NCBI GenBank assembly: GCA_026261815.1
Contig: JAMPIT010000437.1
Coordinates: 6,708,001 to 6,772,000 of the forward strand
DNA from: Monarcha castaneiventris obscurior
Lineage: Eukaryota; Chordata; Aves; Passeriformes; Monarchidae
DNA length: 64,000 nucleotides
Reading direction: 5' to 3'
Part shown: positions 22,341 to 35,710 of the stretch, piece after piece
How the letters are laid out: each line of letters begins with the position of its first letter
Numbering within the stretch: the stretch's first letter is position 1
Made by a program: the position numbers and the translations under genes
The notes under the pieces: model-generated
The model's input: only the letters and a program-made list of their open reading frames with translations
Told to the model about the DNA's origin: nothing
Databases searched by the model: none

Positions 22341-25300
22341 AGCTCTGTTAAAATGAATACTTGGCATCATCCATCCTGCACTGCATGGGTCATTCTCTCA
22401 CAGCACTTGCCATGTCCCCATAGTCTCCCCAACTCTCCAGTGTAAGTCCACAGTGCCAGTGGAAACTGTTGGTGCAGCCAATTCAGAAGGAAAAACACCA
22501 TAATGGAAATTTCTAAATTTTCCGCATTATAACCCCTCCTGTTGTGCCTGTCTTGCACATTCTGTGACACGAAGACAGCCAACAGGGGAGGACAGCAAGA
22601 GAGCATCAACAGTGAGGCAGCGAGTGCAGGGGAAAACACTGAAAGAGGGGAAAGATAAGGGGGGCTGGCAGAAGGAGAGATCAGTGGCACATTGAGCAGG
22701 AACAGAGGAGGTAGGAATGGGAACAGCAGGAGCACCTAATGTACAGGTACCACTTTTAACAATGAATCTGGTGAATTTGGGTCATTAACATCAAGGTCTA
22801 TGGTTTTATCAGACTCAGCCCATGGCAAGCCCTGGAGATGTTGTTCCCAATCCCTCCCTGTGCTCACCAAAAGTGCCACCAAGCAAGAGGGTGACACAGT
22901 TTACCTTTTGTCATGCAGGGGTCTGATAACATGCCATGGAGGTATGGAAGACCTGTGAAAATGGCAGATGAGAAGAAAACTATCATCTGATATATGGTTT
23001 AAAAGCAACCAAAACCAGTTGGGTGAAGAATTTCTGTCAAATGTATTTCCTCACAAACACAAAAAAAATTCAGCTGTCAAAACACCAAGCTCTTTTACTC
23101 AGAAACAAATCAAGGGGAGAAGGTTATAAAACACAAATATATTTGCCTTTTGAGATATTTTTGCACTGTACTTATGTCATATAGGAGGAAACCTCATGTC
23201 TCCCACTGAGTGAGCTCTATTGTCCACATACTTTATATAGAAAGTCTGGTGTGAGCTGAATCAACAGGGTTTCTAAGACTTCATAGAGGCAACCAGCAGT
23301 TACACCCCCATCAGATGGCCCCTTTTTACCTTTTCAATGATTTTAAAGTCCAATGATCCTAGATATCCTTTTTTATTCTAAAAATAGAAGGGCCTAAATT
23401 GCAAGCGCTGTGAGTCACACAGTGAGAGTCACTACAGGCAACACACGTGTTCTCATATTCTGTCAGGGCACACATAACACCAGATACTGCCTGGGGAGAG
23501 TCAGAGAATAAGAAGAATTAGAGGAACTAAAGTCAGAGCAAATACAGAGAATCTTTGCTAGGACAAAAATTGACTCAGTGTAGTCTGGAATGAAATCCCA
23601 ATTTGAAATTCCCCCTAGATACTGTTAAAACTCCTATTATGTCTTCAGATACTTTTTCTTTCTTAATACAAAGCTGTCCTGCTACCCATAAATAACTTTC
23701 ACCTCTGCTTGTTCCAAATGGGATGCCCCAACCACCCCCAGCTACCCAGCAATTTTGCCTGAATTCAGTGTTCCTCCCACTATGTGTGCCACTGCATTGT
23801 CCTAAATCAACCACTGCCAGAAGGGTTTTGAAAACCAGAGGAGCCAAAAGAGCATTTGTCCCACTTCCCCACTTCCCTGTCAGAGGATCAGAGCTCAGAG
23901 TGAAGTTTCTGCTTAAGCCCAAGGTGATTCATCTCTCAAGATTGCCATCCTAGTGGGCCCCTCCATATTCCATCTATCACTGTGTGCCTGCTTAGGCGTG
24001 GTACCAAAGAAGGGTCAAAATAACATTGCCTGCCTTAAAGTGCTGCAGAAAACATCCAATGTACTTGGCTATGTTTTATTCGTGGGTAAGCTATTTTCCA
24101 CCTCAGCAGTGTTACTCCTTACTGACAGCCATTAGTTATTTGCAAATTTAGTTAGGCCTTATAAACGTCAGGCTCCTTAGTGCATAAATAATGTTTCAGA
24201 ATAGTAACTCGAAATAAGTCAAACTAGGAATGGTGAGAAGATCTGGAGTATGGTCCCTTTGGGACCTACTACCACTTCTAATTAATATCTGGTACTTAAA
24301 GCATCACAGCCCATGGTTAAATCAAAGTCAGAGGGAATAAAGGAATATTAAATCCTCCTGGAGACTTGTGTCCAGGTGCTCCTCAGTGCTGCTGCCAAAT
24401 ACACCAACTACCTGACCTCAGTTAGGAGTGTACAGGCTTTTTTGGGGGGACAGCTCAGAGAACCCATCAGCCAGGCTGCCCCAGGGCTGACCTTGCCCCT
24501 TGTTCTCCTGTTGCCTTCCCATTCCCATCTAGCCCCCCACCCTGCACCTTCCAGGCTCTCCTGGCCCTCCAAGCTCATGGAACCTCCGGAAAACTGTGCT
24601 TTGGTGTTGACTTTTGAGGGAGTCCAGGTGGGAGTGAACGAGCTCCAGAGCAGGTGCAAGAGGAGCAGGAGAAGAGCAGCCAGGTGCAGGCACAGGGAGC
24701 AAGGAGCAGTCACAGCCCTGGCACAGCTGAGCACCCCTGAGCTGCTCTGCCTTCGTGACCTGGTGAGACTGGTGCAGGAACAGGCTTCAGACAACCACAG
24801 GCTGACCACGACAAGGTGTTGCAGAGCCCAGGGCTGGCTGGCTGAAGGGCAGAGAAGGACAACAGTGTGTCTGCACTCATTGGTCTTTGATCGTCAGGGC
24901 CCATCTGGTTATTGATGAGCTGTTTTTAAGCTTATATGTGGAATTCCAGAGCTGCTGTTGTGGTGATAGGGAAAGAATTGATTCAGCTGTGAAAAACAGT
25001 CTTTGTGGAGCAGGTGGATGGAGGGCTGCTGTGGTGTGGCAAAGTTCACTGCTCTGGAAAATAAGAGTTTTGGAAGGAAAGTCTAAGGGGAAAGCATCAC
25101 ATTAACTAGGACATCTTTTTATTCCTTCAACAAAGAATATATAGTTCAAGGCTCAGGGAGCAGTAACCCATGCAGGGAACAAAGGAAGTTCATTTGTAAC
25201 CACAGCCTTTTATTAACTGGAGAATATACAAATAAAAGGTCCCCTGACTCTTGAAAACTACTCTTAGAGATGCCTCAGGGTATATAAAAAATTTCTGACA

Positions 25301-25528
25301 AATTTCCCCTTTTTGTTTGGTTCCATACAGCAAGTTGATCTGGGTGCCACTCTGGTCTTTAAAAGCTCTGCTGCTCTCCTAGCTATTAATTGCATGAAAA
25401 ACACATTTTCCCATCTTGCTATAAGCATCACAGGACAGTCTCCCTGGATATGAAATATCCCAAGAAGTCCAAAGCAAAATCTCTTTTGATCGAGTTTAAT
25501 TAAGATGATCCAGTATTTTTTTGTGCAG

Positions 25529-25553
25529 CTGATTTGGAAGGATTTTGTCACAG
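25529..25553 (+). other. Possible 25-nt microexon between consensus splice sites
   Basis: GTATTTTTTTGTGCAG ends at 25528 and CACAG|GTAAAC begins its intron at 25554, leaving a 25-base candidate exon. The translation is unrecognised. It is equally well explained as a chance pairing. Confidence 0.12.
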
Positions 25554-27810
25554 GTAAACAAGCTTTGGGAAAAAAATTGCTTTTATCTCTCCTTACTTTC
25601 TGTTTTAGTCAGATTTCAAGTGGATTAGTATAATCTTTCCTCGGCCAAACTCCACGGCTAGTCTATTCCATCATTGTTCTAATTTTATAAAAGGAAATGA
25701 CTGAAAGCGATTAATTAAAAAACTCTTCAGAGATGCATATGTGGATGCGCTTATTCACTAAGAACTCAAAAAAACCCCTCTGCATTTTAAAACAATTTAT
25801 CTGGTGCATTAAGCATGAACAGGATGTCTTTGTTAGGTGCACCTATATTTGATGTTTCCCTACATGAATATGCTCATTGTGTGGAGATAGCTGCAGTAAC
25901 AGCTCAGTCAGAGAGGAGCCCCTGTTAAAGCAGGTTTGAGCTTCAGGTGGGTTTCAATTTTCTTTTTTCCTGTGTGATAGAGTTGATTGATTTCAAGTGA
26001 GGAGTCTTTCTTTCCCTACTGGGACATGAGCTGTCAAAAGCCGTCACTGAACCTGCAAAATTCTGTCATAACACCAGAAGCCCGAACTCTGCTCCAGAAC
26101 CATCAGAGTTCAGGGAAAATTCCCAGTAATTGACAAGTGAAGTTTTCTTAGCAAAGAAATTCTGCCAGACTGAGCCATTATTTTGTGCACACACAGGCAC
26201 CCGCCTGGGGGACAGTGCTAACACAAAGAGTAAACTCTATTGATATGAGTGAATTCAGCATCACTAAGATGACACAAGTGGCTTCACACTAAAACCTTGG
26301 ACTAGGCTATTCATAAACCCCTTCAGATCCATCAAGAAGGCAAATTCCCACATTGTAAAGTGTATTTGATTTCTTCAGAGTCAAATAAAACCTCTAAATT
26401 TCCTTGAATTCAGGGGGAGGGATAAGTCAGAACTCTTGACCCCAAAGCTGTGCCTGCCCTTAGTAAAACTCCAGCACACCTGAGCTCTGAATGCAGATAA
26501 GTGCTGGCATCCAGAGCAGGGTGCAGAGGTTCTCCTGGCAGGGCAGGAAGAAGTTTCCTCCGCAGAGGTGTTCCTGCTCTGTGATGTGTGTTCATCCTCA
26601 GAGTCAATGCAGCAGCCCTGCTCATCTGCAGAATACTTCCCAGGCAATTGAAATATTCCTAGGGAGGTTCCTAGAAGATTTAACATACCCTGCTTCTTTC
26701 ATCGTGAAAACCTGAAGAAAAGATATTTTTCCCATCCTTCTTTGCTTTTCAGTTCATTTTTACCCTCTTCAGCCTCCATTAAAAGATGCTGTTTGTCTAC
26801 TCTTTCCACTCTACATTCTCTTGTCTCTATTTAAAACCCTCACATATCACATCCTGCTGGTCACTAGCCAGGTATCCAGATGGTTCTTCTGCACCACATT
26901 GATAGGTGCCTTAGAAATAGCAGGGAGCGGGGGGGAAATATCACTGAAGACTTCAGATGCTCTTTTTGATAAATGGCAATTGTAGATCTAATTAGCCAGC
27001 TCCATCCTTTGGAGAAGCTGGGGAAACAACAACAGTTGCAGTCCCACGGAGCAAACACACCAGGACACGTCTCTCACTGTCAGGTTTTCGCTTTCCCCTC
27101 AGAACAGTGTCAGACAATGTCCATCTGTCCATCCCTCTTCTGCAAAAGACACCAGGTTCTGTTGGGGTTTGAAGGTTTGTCTCAGAGCCCATCACCCTCC
27201 TGCCTCAGCACCACTGCACTGTGTCAACTGCTTTTACACAGACAACTGGTTTCCAGAATAAAGAGCAAACACTGCTCACCTTAATTGCATGAGCATCCCT
27301 CTGGCAGTAATCAGGCTAATCGCTTCAGTCAGGCCAGCAGGATTTGGCTCTAAATCAACCACCAAAATGATTATAGCGTAAGTGCAGGAGTTCCTTTACA
27401 ACTCCAAGGCCCAGTTGTTAAACATTATTTACACCTCAGAAACGCTGTTTCTCTCTTCCATTTTATCAGGAGAAAGGTGCCAGAAGCACCTGTGGGAGTG
27501 GGGGCTGAGCCCACCCCAAATGCAATGGCAGGGGAGACAGGTCTCCTTCCCCATTGATGAAATGCCATGGGAAGTGAGCCCTGGGGAGCTCCCAGTTGCA
27601 TCATGTCTGGGAATCCCAACAGCCAGGGCTCCTCCTCCCAGGAGTGGCACAAAACTGCAGAGCAACCTGCCAAGAAGGGAACCATTGCCTGAATCTGCTG
27701 TAGCTGCATGTTTGACTTATACCTTAAAGCATGAGATAGCGTATCCTTGAAAATATTTAGCTTGCCCAATAAAATGGATAGATGCTCTCTTTACCTGCAA
27801 AAATTTCTAG

Positions 27811-27826
27811 GGGTTTTTAAAAACCC
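27811..27826. repeat. 16-base perfect palindrome
   Basis: GGGTTTTTAAAAACCC reads identically on both strands with no loop. It could extrude as a cruciform or bind a symmetric factor; no further context supports a function. Confidence 0.6.
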
Positions 27827-29989
27827 TATTGAGCAATTGGTGTGTATGCTGTGGCAAATATTTTAGCGTAATACAGAAGTTCCAGCAGATTCATTTTAGC
27901 AGTTGGTGCTGGAGGGGACAGGGAGTTAAAATCCCCAGAGCCAGATGCTACACTGTGCTGGACATTCCCAAACCATGCTGGACCTGGGCCAGGGCCTGAC
28001 AGGAAAGCCTTGAAATCCCATTTCCACCGAGAGGCTTGTGGACTAGAACCAGCTCTCAAGGGAGAGACCTTCAGTCTGTGTTTTAGAGAGCTGTGCCTTT
28101 TTATATTATGTCTTGGTCCATTTTGACTGTTTCCATAACCACCAGTCTCAGGAAGAGCCCAATCTGGGCTGGGGTCAGTTGCCAGGTCCCAAAATAAAGT
28201 GTGACCCTCAGCTGGAGCAAGAGCTGCCCCTCAGGCCCACAGCCTGAGCTCTGGGGCCTCGAATTAAAATCCCAGCTGGTTTATAGAGTTCAGGGGCCCT
28301 GAGGGTTAGGGAGAAGGTGAGCAAGGTGACCGAGGCACCACATAGAGCACCTACAACCTGTCTTGGTCCTGCTGAGCTGCTCAAGTCTCCTAGTGCAGCT
28401 AAAGCTTTTGTCTAAGCAGTTCCAGCCCACTGCCTCCCCTCTTACAAAAATCTTTACACGTCTCTAATAATTTTTACTGTCAATCTCTGCACTCTTTTTA
28501 TAACCATTAAAGACTTTATGAGATAGGATGACCAGAAATGAAAAAAGATTCCGAGGATAGAGCATGCAATTGATTTATGTTAATGGCACTGTAATAATAT
28601 TTTCAGTGTTTGATTTCTTTTTCATTCTGTACACAGCTAAAATGATGATTACTTTTCTATACATCTTTCATTTATTGAACAGCCACTTATGTTGGGCTCC
28701 ACAAATTTGTTCTCAGGTCTGTTTCCAAAGCAGTTAAAATATAATTAATTTAAAATCCGCCAACACGTAAGAAGTTGAGGTGATTCTCTCCAATCCATCT
28801 TACTAGAATTCATCAATGAATTTCACCAGCTGTCATGCTTCTTGTGCATTTGTCTTTGCAAAGCTCCTCTGACTTCACCAGCTTTGACACGCTTAACAAC
28901 TGTTAATACTAGAAAAACCTCCCACTCTCTAATTTCTATTGAGCCACACCATCAGCCTTAGAAGCCCCCTAGATATGCATGAATAAATACCATAGTCACC
29001 TGTGACAGCATCTTTAATGATTTTAGCATTTTTACAGCAGCAACTTTCATCTCTTATGCGTAAGTCAGAGATAAAAAAAGTGAAGTATGCCAAGATATGC
29101 TGGAGTTTATTAAGGAAATCAAAGAATAAATGTTGCTGTTTAATTTTGCTTTCATAATAGACTCTGTCTTGAAATATTAGATGTCAAATCACCTTACCCT
29201 AAAAGGATTAGAATATGAAAAGCATCTCTCGGTGATGGAGGGGAATAAACCCTGACTATTTTTATGATGGAGTTTGATAACCCAACAGAAGGGATTTTAC
29301 AGGACAGTGTCAACAATAGCTGGAGACTGAGCATAAATATGATTTTAAACCTGTTTGTCAGCTAAAGATGAACAAAACCCAGCCAAATTCCCATCTCAAA
29401 GTTGATACAGAATCCTACACAAGTATTTCATCAGAGGCCTGACAAAGCCACTTTCCTTTCTTCTATTTATATTACAAGGTGGTTGTGGCCCTGCCTTATT
29501 CTGACTGGTGGGAGACAGAAATACAATTATCACAAATTTGGCATCAGTTGGAAGGCGGAAACTCCAACAATAAAAATATTTTCTCTTCAAAGAGTTGCCA
29601 AAATTAAGGGCTACATTTTTCAAAGCACCTCATCATCAGGAGTGCCTTCAGACTTCCCTGAGAAACAGAACTGAGAACAGGGGCACTGGTCTTTCATTCC
29701 CAGCCTACAGAACAACTAACAGCCTTCACACCTTCCCTGCAGGCTAGAAAACAGGCGAGATGTGGGCAAGGGATTTTATGTTAAGGGATTTCACAGTTGC
29801 AAACGGTCTCACATAAACCTGTTTTGTAGGTGTCACCTAATATCGAAAGTCTCTATTTTTTGGGATGAAACACTGGCATCATTAACTGCTGCAGGCACAG
29901 GAGCCCATCCCCAGCATGAGGTCTGAATATGTGCCTGTGTGTTCAGCTCGTGGGGCCGTAGAGCAGCTCTGGTGTGCCTTCATGCATGA

Positions 29990-30140
29990 TACATAGCACA
30001 GAGGAGTTACCCAAACAACAAGCACAATTTTAGCTAATTGCCATATTCATTATTAATGTGTGTGACATGGTAGCCAATTAAAGCCTCATGTTGAGCCAGG
30101 TGGAAGACAAACATGTAGCCATAAAGATCAATTAAATGCA
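29990..30140. other. Candidate conserved non-coding element (homeodomain-core rich)
   Basis: TAGCTAATTGCC, TTCATTATTAATG, GCCAATTAAAG and TCAATTAAATGC give several TAAT/ATTA cores in about 150 bases, with no coding potential. The pattern resembles developmental enhancers. Conservation cannot be judged from one sequence. Confidence 0.2.
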
Positions 30141-33100
30141 TTTAGAGGTTGCACATGAATGCAACATGCAGCCTGAGAACGTGCTGGGCCACGAGCCAGT
30201 GTGGGTGTCCAGGGAGGGCTGCACAGACTCCAGCACCTCAGCATCACACACACACGTCCTCTCTGCCTGCCTCAGTCTCCTGCAGGCAGATTTCTGAACT
30301 CCTTGGTGTGAGCAGCAGAGAGGAATGAAAGTCTGGGGCAGCTGCAAATGAATTGCTGTATCACAGGTACTGAATGATGATTTTGCAGCTCTCCCAGGCT
30401 GGATGGGTGATAAGTAATGCCCTGGTGTGGAGAGATGGAGAGCAAAGTGGTCTGGCCAGGCAAGTGAAAGGCACAGGGGTAATTAATTAGGCACCACACC
30501 ATTTTCTAGCTCTTTCTCTCTGGCATTTTTTTTTTTTGTGGGTTGTATGTTTACAGCATCATGATAACTGGACTACCATCAGCTTTTCCTTCAAAGAGCT
30601 TGTTACCTGCCAGTAAATTGCACTGTATAATAGCACAAATACAGCAGAATGACATTTCCACTTATGAGGTTTCATAGTAACTACAGAAAAAAATCTTCCC
30701 TCTCTGAAGCAGTAACTGCTTTTCAGATTCTCAAGCTCTCGTTTCCCAGGATAGCACTTTTTTTAGATTTCTTCTTATGTGATTTTTCATGTTATATTTC
30801 TGGCTTTCATGTGCACACGACTAGGAAACATTGCTTGTCCAAACAGAGTTCCTTTTCCTCTCTAACTCATCCTTCTCATCTGTAACTTATTTTATTGCCA
30901 GACACGAAAAAACAGCTGCAAATTATGTGACAGCATCTCCCCAGCTCCTGAGATTTCAGATGTGCCTTGTGCTGTGGTATCTCTTTCACTAAATCTGTGT
31001 GAATAAGACAGAATGTGTGTTGCAAAAGAAGTGTTTTGTCATAAATTAACCCTCATTTCTTCATTCAGATTCTAGAGATATTGTCAAATTACTTCACCTT
31101 CTGCTAACTCCTGGTTGTCTTTACTATCCATCCTCACAATTGAAAAATCAAACTAACAGGCTATGTGAAAAGTAGTTTTTATTGTAAGAAAATGAAACAT
31201 AAAAATAAATGCTGAAACCAATAAACTTCAGAAAAAGCAAAGCTACAGCTGTCATCCTTATCATCAAGAATGGCAGCAGCATCACAGCTAAAAATGAAAA
31301 TCCTCAAATTCAATGTTCCACGATGCCAGGTAGTGACTGTACCAGCCCACAGCAAGAACTGATCCCTACTCAGTGAAGGGCGTTTGTTTTGACTGAAAAA
31401 GTGTCAGAAGAGGGATTGTATTTTCTTATTTGGAAGCAGATTAACAAAGGCACAGAAAAAATTGCCTGTATTGTTCCAAAACACATAAGAAGCCTAAAAC
31501 AAAGTTATCAGTCTGTCTCCCAAACCCCAGAACAATTACTAAACCCCAGTTAATGTTTCCTACGTTCATGGAGCTGTGCCCATTTTTGCTTTATTCCCCT
31601 GGGTCAGTGCACGTGGTGTAAGAGCTGCCACCCAAGTAGGACAAATGCTCTGCTTAGATGCAATCCTGCCTTCAAAGCCAGCCAGAAACTGCCTCCTGAG
31701 GAGGCTACAAGAAATTCCCTAATTGGTAAACACAGGGTAATCTATGCCAACAGTGGTCTCACCCTGACAGAGATTAACTTTAAGCCTTGAAGCATGAATT
31801 TTTATGCAGTTCCAAAATTTAATTTATTAGTGCTAAATATTATTACTCAAAGCACTCTCGTAGCTCACAGATGTGTCCATTCCATCTCAGGGGCTACACT
31901 CCCATGCTGAAGTTACCTATTTAATTAGCACAATTATTTGTGATGGACATTAGAGGATCATGTGAAACCCAGAGGTTCATCAGTTAATGAGTACCACAGG
32001 TTAATGAAGGAGTAGAATGGAGAGGAGCACAGCATATTTTTGCCTAGTCCTAGTATACACAAGTGAGATTATAGAGGAAGGTAAATAACACTGAAATGCT
32101 GCCAGCCTCGTTTCCCTGGATTTCTGAATTGCTTCCCCTTCGCTGTTGCCATGCCAAGCTCTGAACTGCTTTGTGCCAAACTTCATACAAACAAATGCAG
32201 AAAATGCATTTCAAAGTCTGATATAACACTAATACAAGCAACAACCAAACATGAAAAGAGCAGTTGGGCTACTGCTGCTCTTTCTGTGATCACTTAAATG
32301 CAGAAGAGAAACAATAAAGCCAGATTTGCTTTTATCTCATCACAACTAAGCCCTGGATTTTGCGTAAACAGATACCAAATGCACCTAAACCTCTTAAACA
32401 GGTTTGTTTTTTTTTTTCAAACACACAAAGCAAAGCCTAGCTTTGGCATAGGAAGGAAAGGAAAACTTTGTTGTGTCCTTATAGGAATACTTTGAACTGC
32501 CTTTTCAAGGGTCATTTTTTCCCATTACAACCCCCAGAAAGTACATAATGCTGCAGTTTTGATGAACTGCATCAGGCAGCTGAAGGAAGTCTGGGACAAC
32601 AAACCCATGTGAAAAAAACATTTATTTTTATATGTACCTTTCTAAAGTTTTTGTCAAATTAGTGGGAACCAAAACATTTGTTTTCCCCCAAGTGCCTGAA
32701 TTTACAAGGATGCCCAAAGCAATCTAGTGCTGAGCAGTGGGGGAAGAGGTGTGCAGGTGGTGTCTGGCCACAGGCAGCAGGAGCAGCTCCTTGGGCATCA
32801 AATCACAGCTGCTCCCACTGGGGACATCACCTCCTGGGGAGAGGTGAGGCTGGCCAGAAAGCTGCGGGCAATTAGAGGTAATTAACCCAGCTGGAAATGC
32901 ATCCCAGGCTACTATTAGTGAGACACTCAGGGGAAGGAAGGAAGGGGACCATGAGTCCAGATTCTGTGTTTCCCATTCTTGAGTGGCTTATTGACAGAGA
33001 AATGTCAGCGGGAGGATCATTTCCCCTTCCTGTGCAAAGGAAAAACACCCCCGGGTGGGAGTTGCCCACCCTACTGCCCTCACCTGTCATTACCACTCCC

Positions 33101-35439
33101 TCTCCAGGTACCTCCAAGTATCCCAGGCCATCCTTTACCCCTCTCTGCTGCCTCCCATGGTCTCACCAGGAGGCTTCCTCCACCCCAAGCCTGGGCTGTG
33201 AGGGCACTCACTGCACAAGGAGAAGGGTACGACCAAGACCATGAACATGCTTTCTATTAGGTGCCTCATCAGAGACACACAGATGTAAAATAAAAGTAAA
33301 AACGAGGCAAGGGTTGAGGCAGAACTGTGTTGTTTCGGGGACACCCTATCCAAGGGAAGGCAAGGACTCCTACCAACCACGTTCCACAGACCTTGGAGAA
33401 TGCAGCACTTCCCAAACCTCCTTTTCTCTTCCACTCCCCAGCACAAAACTAAGCTGTGTGTCATTTACCCCAGTGGCAGCTGCAGCTTATTAGGAGACAG
33501 CCCAGTTTCTCAGATTTGCAATTGCATTCATGCACATGCAGCTGTTTTGGAAACAGGTAACAAGTTCAGGTCAGCTGGGGACAGGCCAGGGCAGCTTCTT
33601 TCCCTCAGTAAAGCTCCCCTTTCAGTGAACTCATGCTTGGCCTGAAAGCAGCCTAGGCAGAAGGGCTCCAAAGGCAGTAATTCAGTTATCTCTGCCCTAC
33701 AAGATACACAGAACTCCCAAAAAGTTGTGCTTTTTTGTTCAAGAGAACAAAGATGGCACAATTCCCTTCCTCACAGGCAGTAACTTGACCCTGCTCCCTC
33801 AGCCCCTGCTATGCAGCCTTTTAAAATCAACAAACCATCCAACGAAACCCCCAGAAGAGCCTTTTCCAGCTTCTCCTTCACTGTTAGACATGTGAGCAGC
33901 ATGACCCTGCTGCCAGTGAGGGTTGGCTGAGCTCTGCCCCACCACCCAGCTCTGCTCTCTCTCTGGCTGGGATGGAGCCCGGGTGAGGCCTGCACCTAAC
34001 CACTTGTGACCACCTAGCTCCGGGTGGTTTGGCCACAGCAATTGCTCTGCACTCCAGCAGAAAATGACTTCTGGGTAGTGCAATCCATACACTTTCTGCC
34101 AGGCAATCACTGGTCACTGCCACAGCCAGCCAAGTGCTCTGCCAGCTCCTGCTTGCCCTGCTCAGCTATAGCCCACCTTGGCACACGCTTTCAGAGACAT
34201 GGGTAAAAAGCAGATCACTTTGGTAAAACTACCCCTCTCTCTTCCCATCCCGTTTTCCCTTATGTCCTTCCCCTGACCTCAGTGAGTAGCTGATCTTTAG
34301 CAGCACGTGCCCCACAAAGGCGGGCAGACATTTGTAGTGCCACTCAAGATAAGTCAAGGCCTTTAATCTTTCAGAACAATTTGCCTCACCAGATGCTCAC
34401 TATCAGAGTTTGCTCCAGCTGATTAAGGCTCTCAGGGATCTAAATGTCTAAAAAATATAGCGCACTTAAGACCTGTTCTGCTCTCATTAATCCTGGCTAG
34501 CAGTGGAATATACAAATGCTTGCAGTCCCTCCAAAGTTTCAGAGAAGGTGAAAAAGCGCAGAGCAAAACAAGCCCACAGGGTAAGCAAAGTCTAAGGACC
34601 AAAAAAACCCCAACCCCACATCAATCACAACCACACAGAGTCAGAGCATGGGTCTGAGAAGTTAAATATTTCCTTTTTTTTAGGCAGCAGCTGTTCCTGC
34701 CAGCCAGCACCATGAAGATGACCAGCAAGGAGCACAGAATGAGTCCCTAGTGCTGAGGCTGTCCACACAAGAATAATTACAAATACAAAATAGTCAGAAA
34801 ATGGTGTTGACAGCATGAAAATGTCAGTTCAGAACTCATTGGGGGAAAAAAAGGCGTAAATCTCTCATTTTTAAGGACATGACTAGTCTCACTAAGAAGT
34901 ACATTTAAAGTTAAATTATCTTGACTATGGCAGAGAAAGGTCAGTTAATCCCTTTATTTGGAGCACACAGCTATTCCCTAGGATGCATTATTTTCTTGTT
35001 CCATGCAATTGTTTGTATCATAGGGGTCCCAGTCTTCAACACAATTAAGAGTTATTGAATTTTCATTTGCACTGTTGCTTTGTTCTCATCTTGCTGGACT
35101 AAATGCAGTTTTCAGCCCCACTCCTCCACAGTATTAATTTTTCCATTGGCTTTATGGAAGCCATCAATTTACTGCCTGGCTTTTCTCATGATTTAAAAGC
35201 ATCATCTCAGTAACGTTGTTATCTACCAGCCACATTTCACAGATATTGTGAAAGTGGTTTATACTGATATCTTACTTAGCATCTGGCTGACAGGACAATT
35301 CAGGGAAATATTGCCAGAGATATAAGGCCATTTTGTGATAAATAATAAGCTTTAAAGCTTAACAGGTTGTTTTCTTCAGAAGAAATCATAGCAGTTCTCC
35401 TATGCACAAAATAGCCACTTGCCATACAATGGCTGAGAT
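30141..35439. other. Unique non-coding DNA
   Basis: No gene is recognised. Contents include a CA run at 30244-30255, a T12 run at 30526-30537, AT-rich sequence around 31.1-32.0 kb and GC-richer sequence at 32.7-34.2 kb with unrecognised open frames on both strands. A weak inverted repeat TGGCTT/AAGCCA lies near 35.15 kb. Confidence 0.5.
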
Positions 35440-35710
35440 GGAAAGTGCCCCTTAATGCATTAAATAAATCCTAGAGAGTGACCAAGCAACAGCTTAGTTC
35501 TGACCTGAAGCTTTTCATGGCTTCTTCAATTATCTAATTTGCCAGAAGTGAGTGACTGCTTCTGGGAGTATATGTTGGCTAATAATGCATTCCAGAGTTA
35601 TTAAGGTTTATCATGTAAATCTTTATTTGAATGCTTTTAAAATGCATATTACTTTCTTGATAAACTATGATGGCTCCTTAGGAGCCATTAATACAAATTA
35701 GGGTGAATAC
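35440..35710. other. Candidate conserved non-coding element with ATGCAT repeats and a hairpin
   Basis: AATGCATTA, AATGCATTC and AATGCATAT occur at about 35455, 35586 and 35641, with TTATTAAGG and TAATAATG between them. An 8-bp perfect hairpin ATGGCTCC/GGAGCCAT with loop TTA lies at 35670-35688. The repeated AT-rich cores resemble an enhancer. This is inference. Confidence 0.2.

Larger units (their letters stand above)
22341..29989. other. Unique non-coding DNA
   Basis: No gene is recognised. GC-richer patches at 24.36-24.9, 27.45-27.7 and 27.9-28.4 kb carry open frames up to 179 codons (24376-24915) with no known domain. 28.44-29.4 kb is strongly AT-rich. A perfect 16-base palindrome lies at 27811-27826. 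No LINE, SINE or LTR fragment was recognised. Confidence 0.5.

Noticed and set aside
24376..24915. 179-codon plus-strand open frame with a lysine/arginine-rich stretch and a leucine-rich segment
   Set aside because: Looks briefly coiled-coil-like but matches nothing I know, and the GC-rich patch is open in other frames too.
33516..33559. 44-nt segment between a CAGTTTCTCAG acceptor and an ACAG|GTAACA donor
   Set aside because: Acceptor tract is short, frames are unremarkable, and pairs of this strength are expected by chance.
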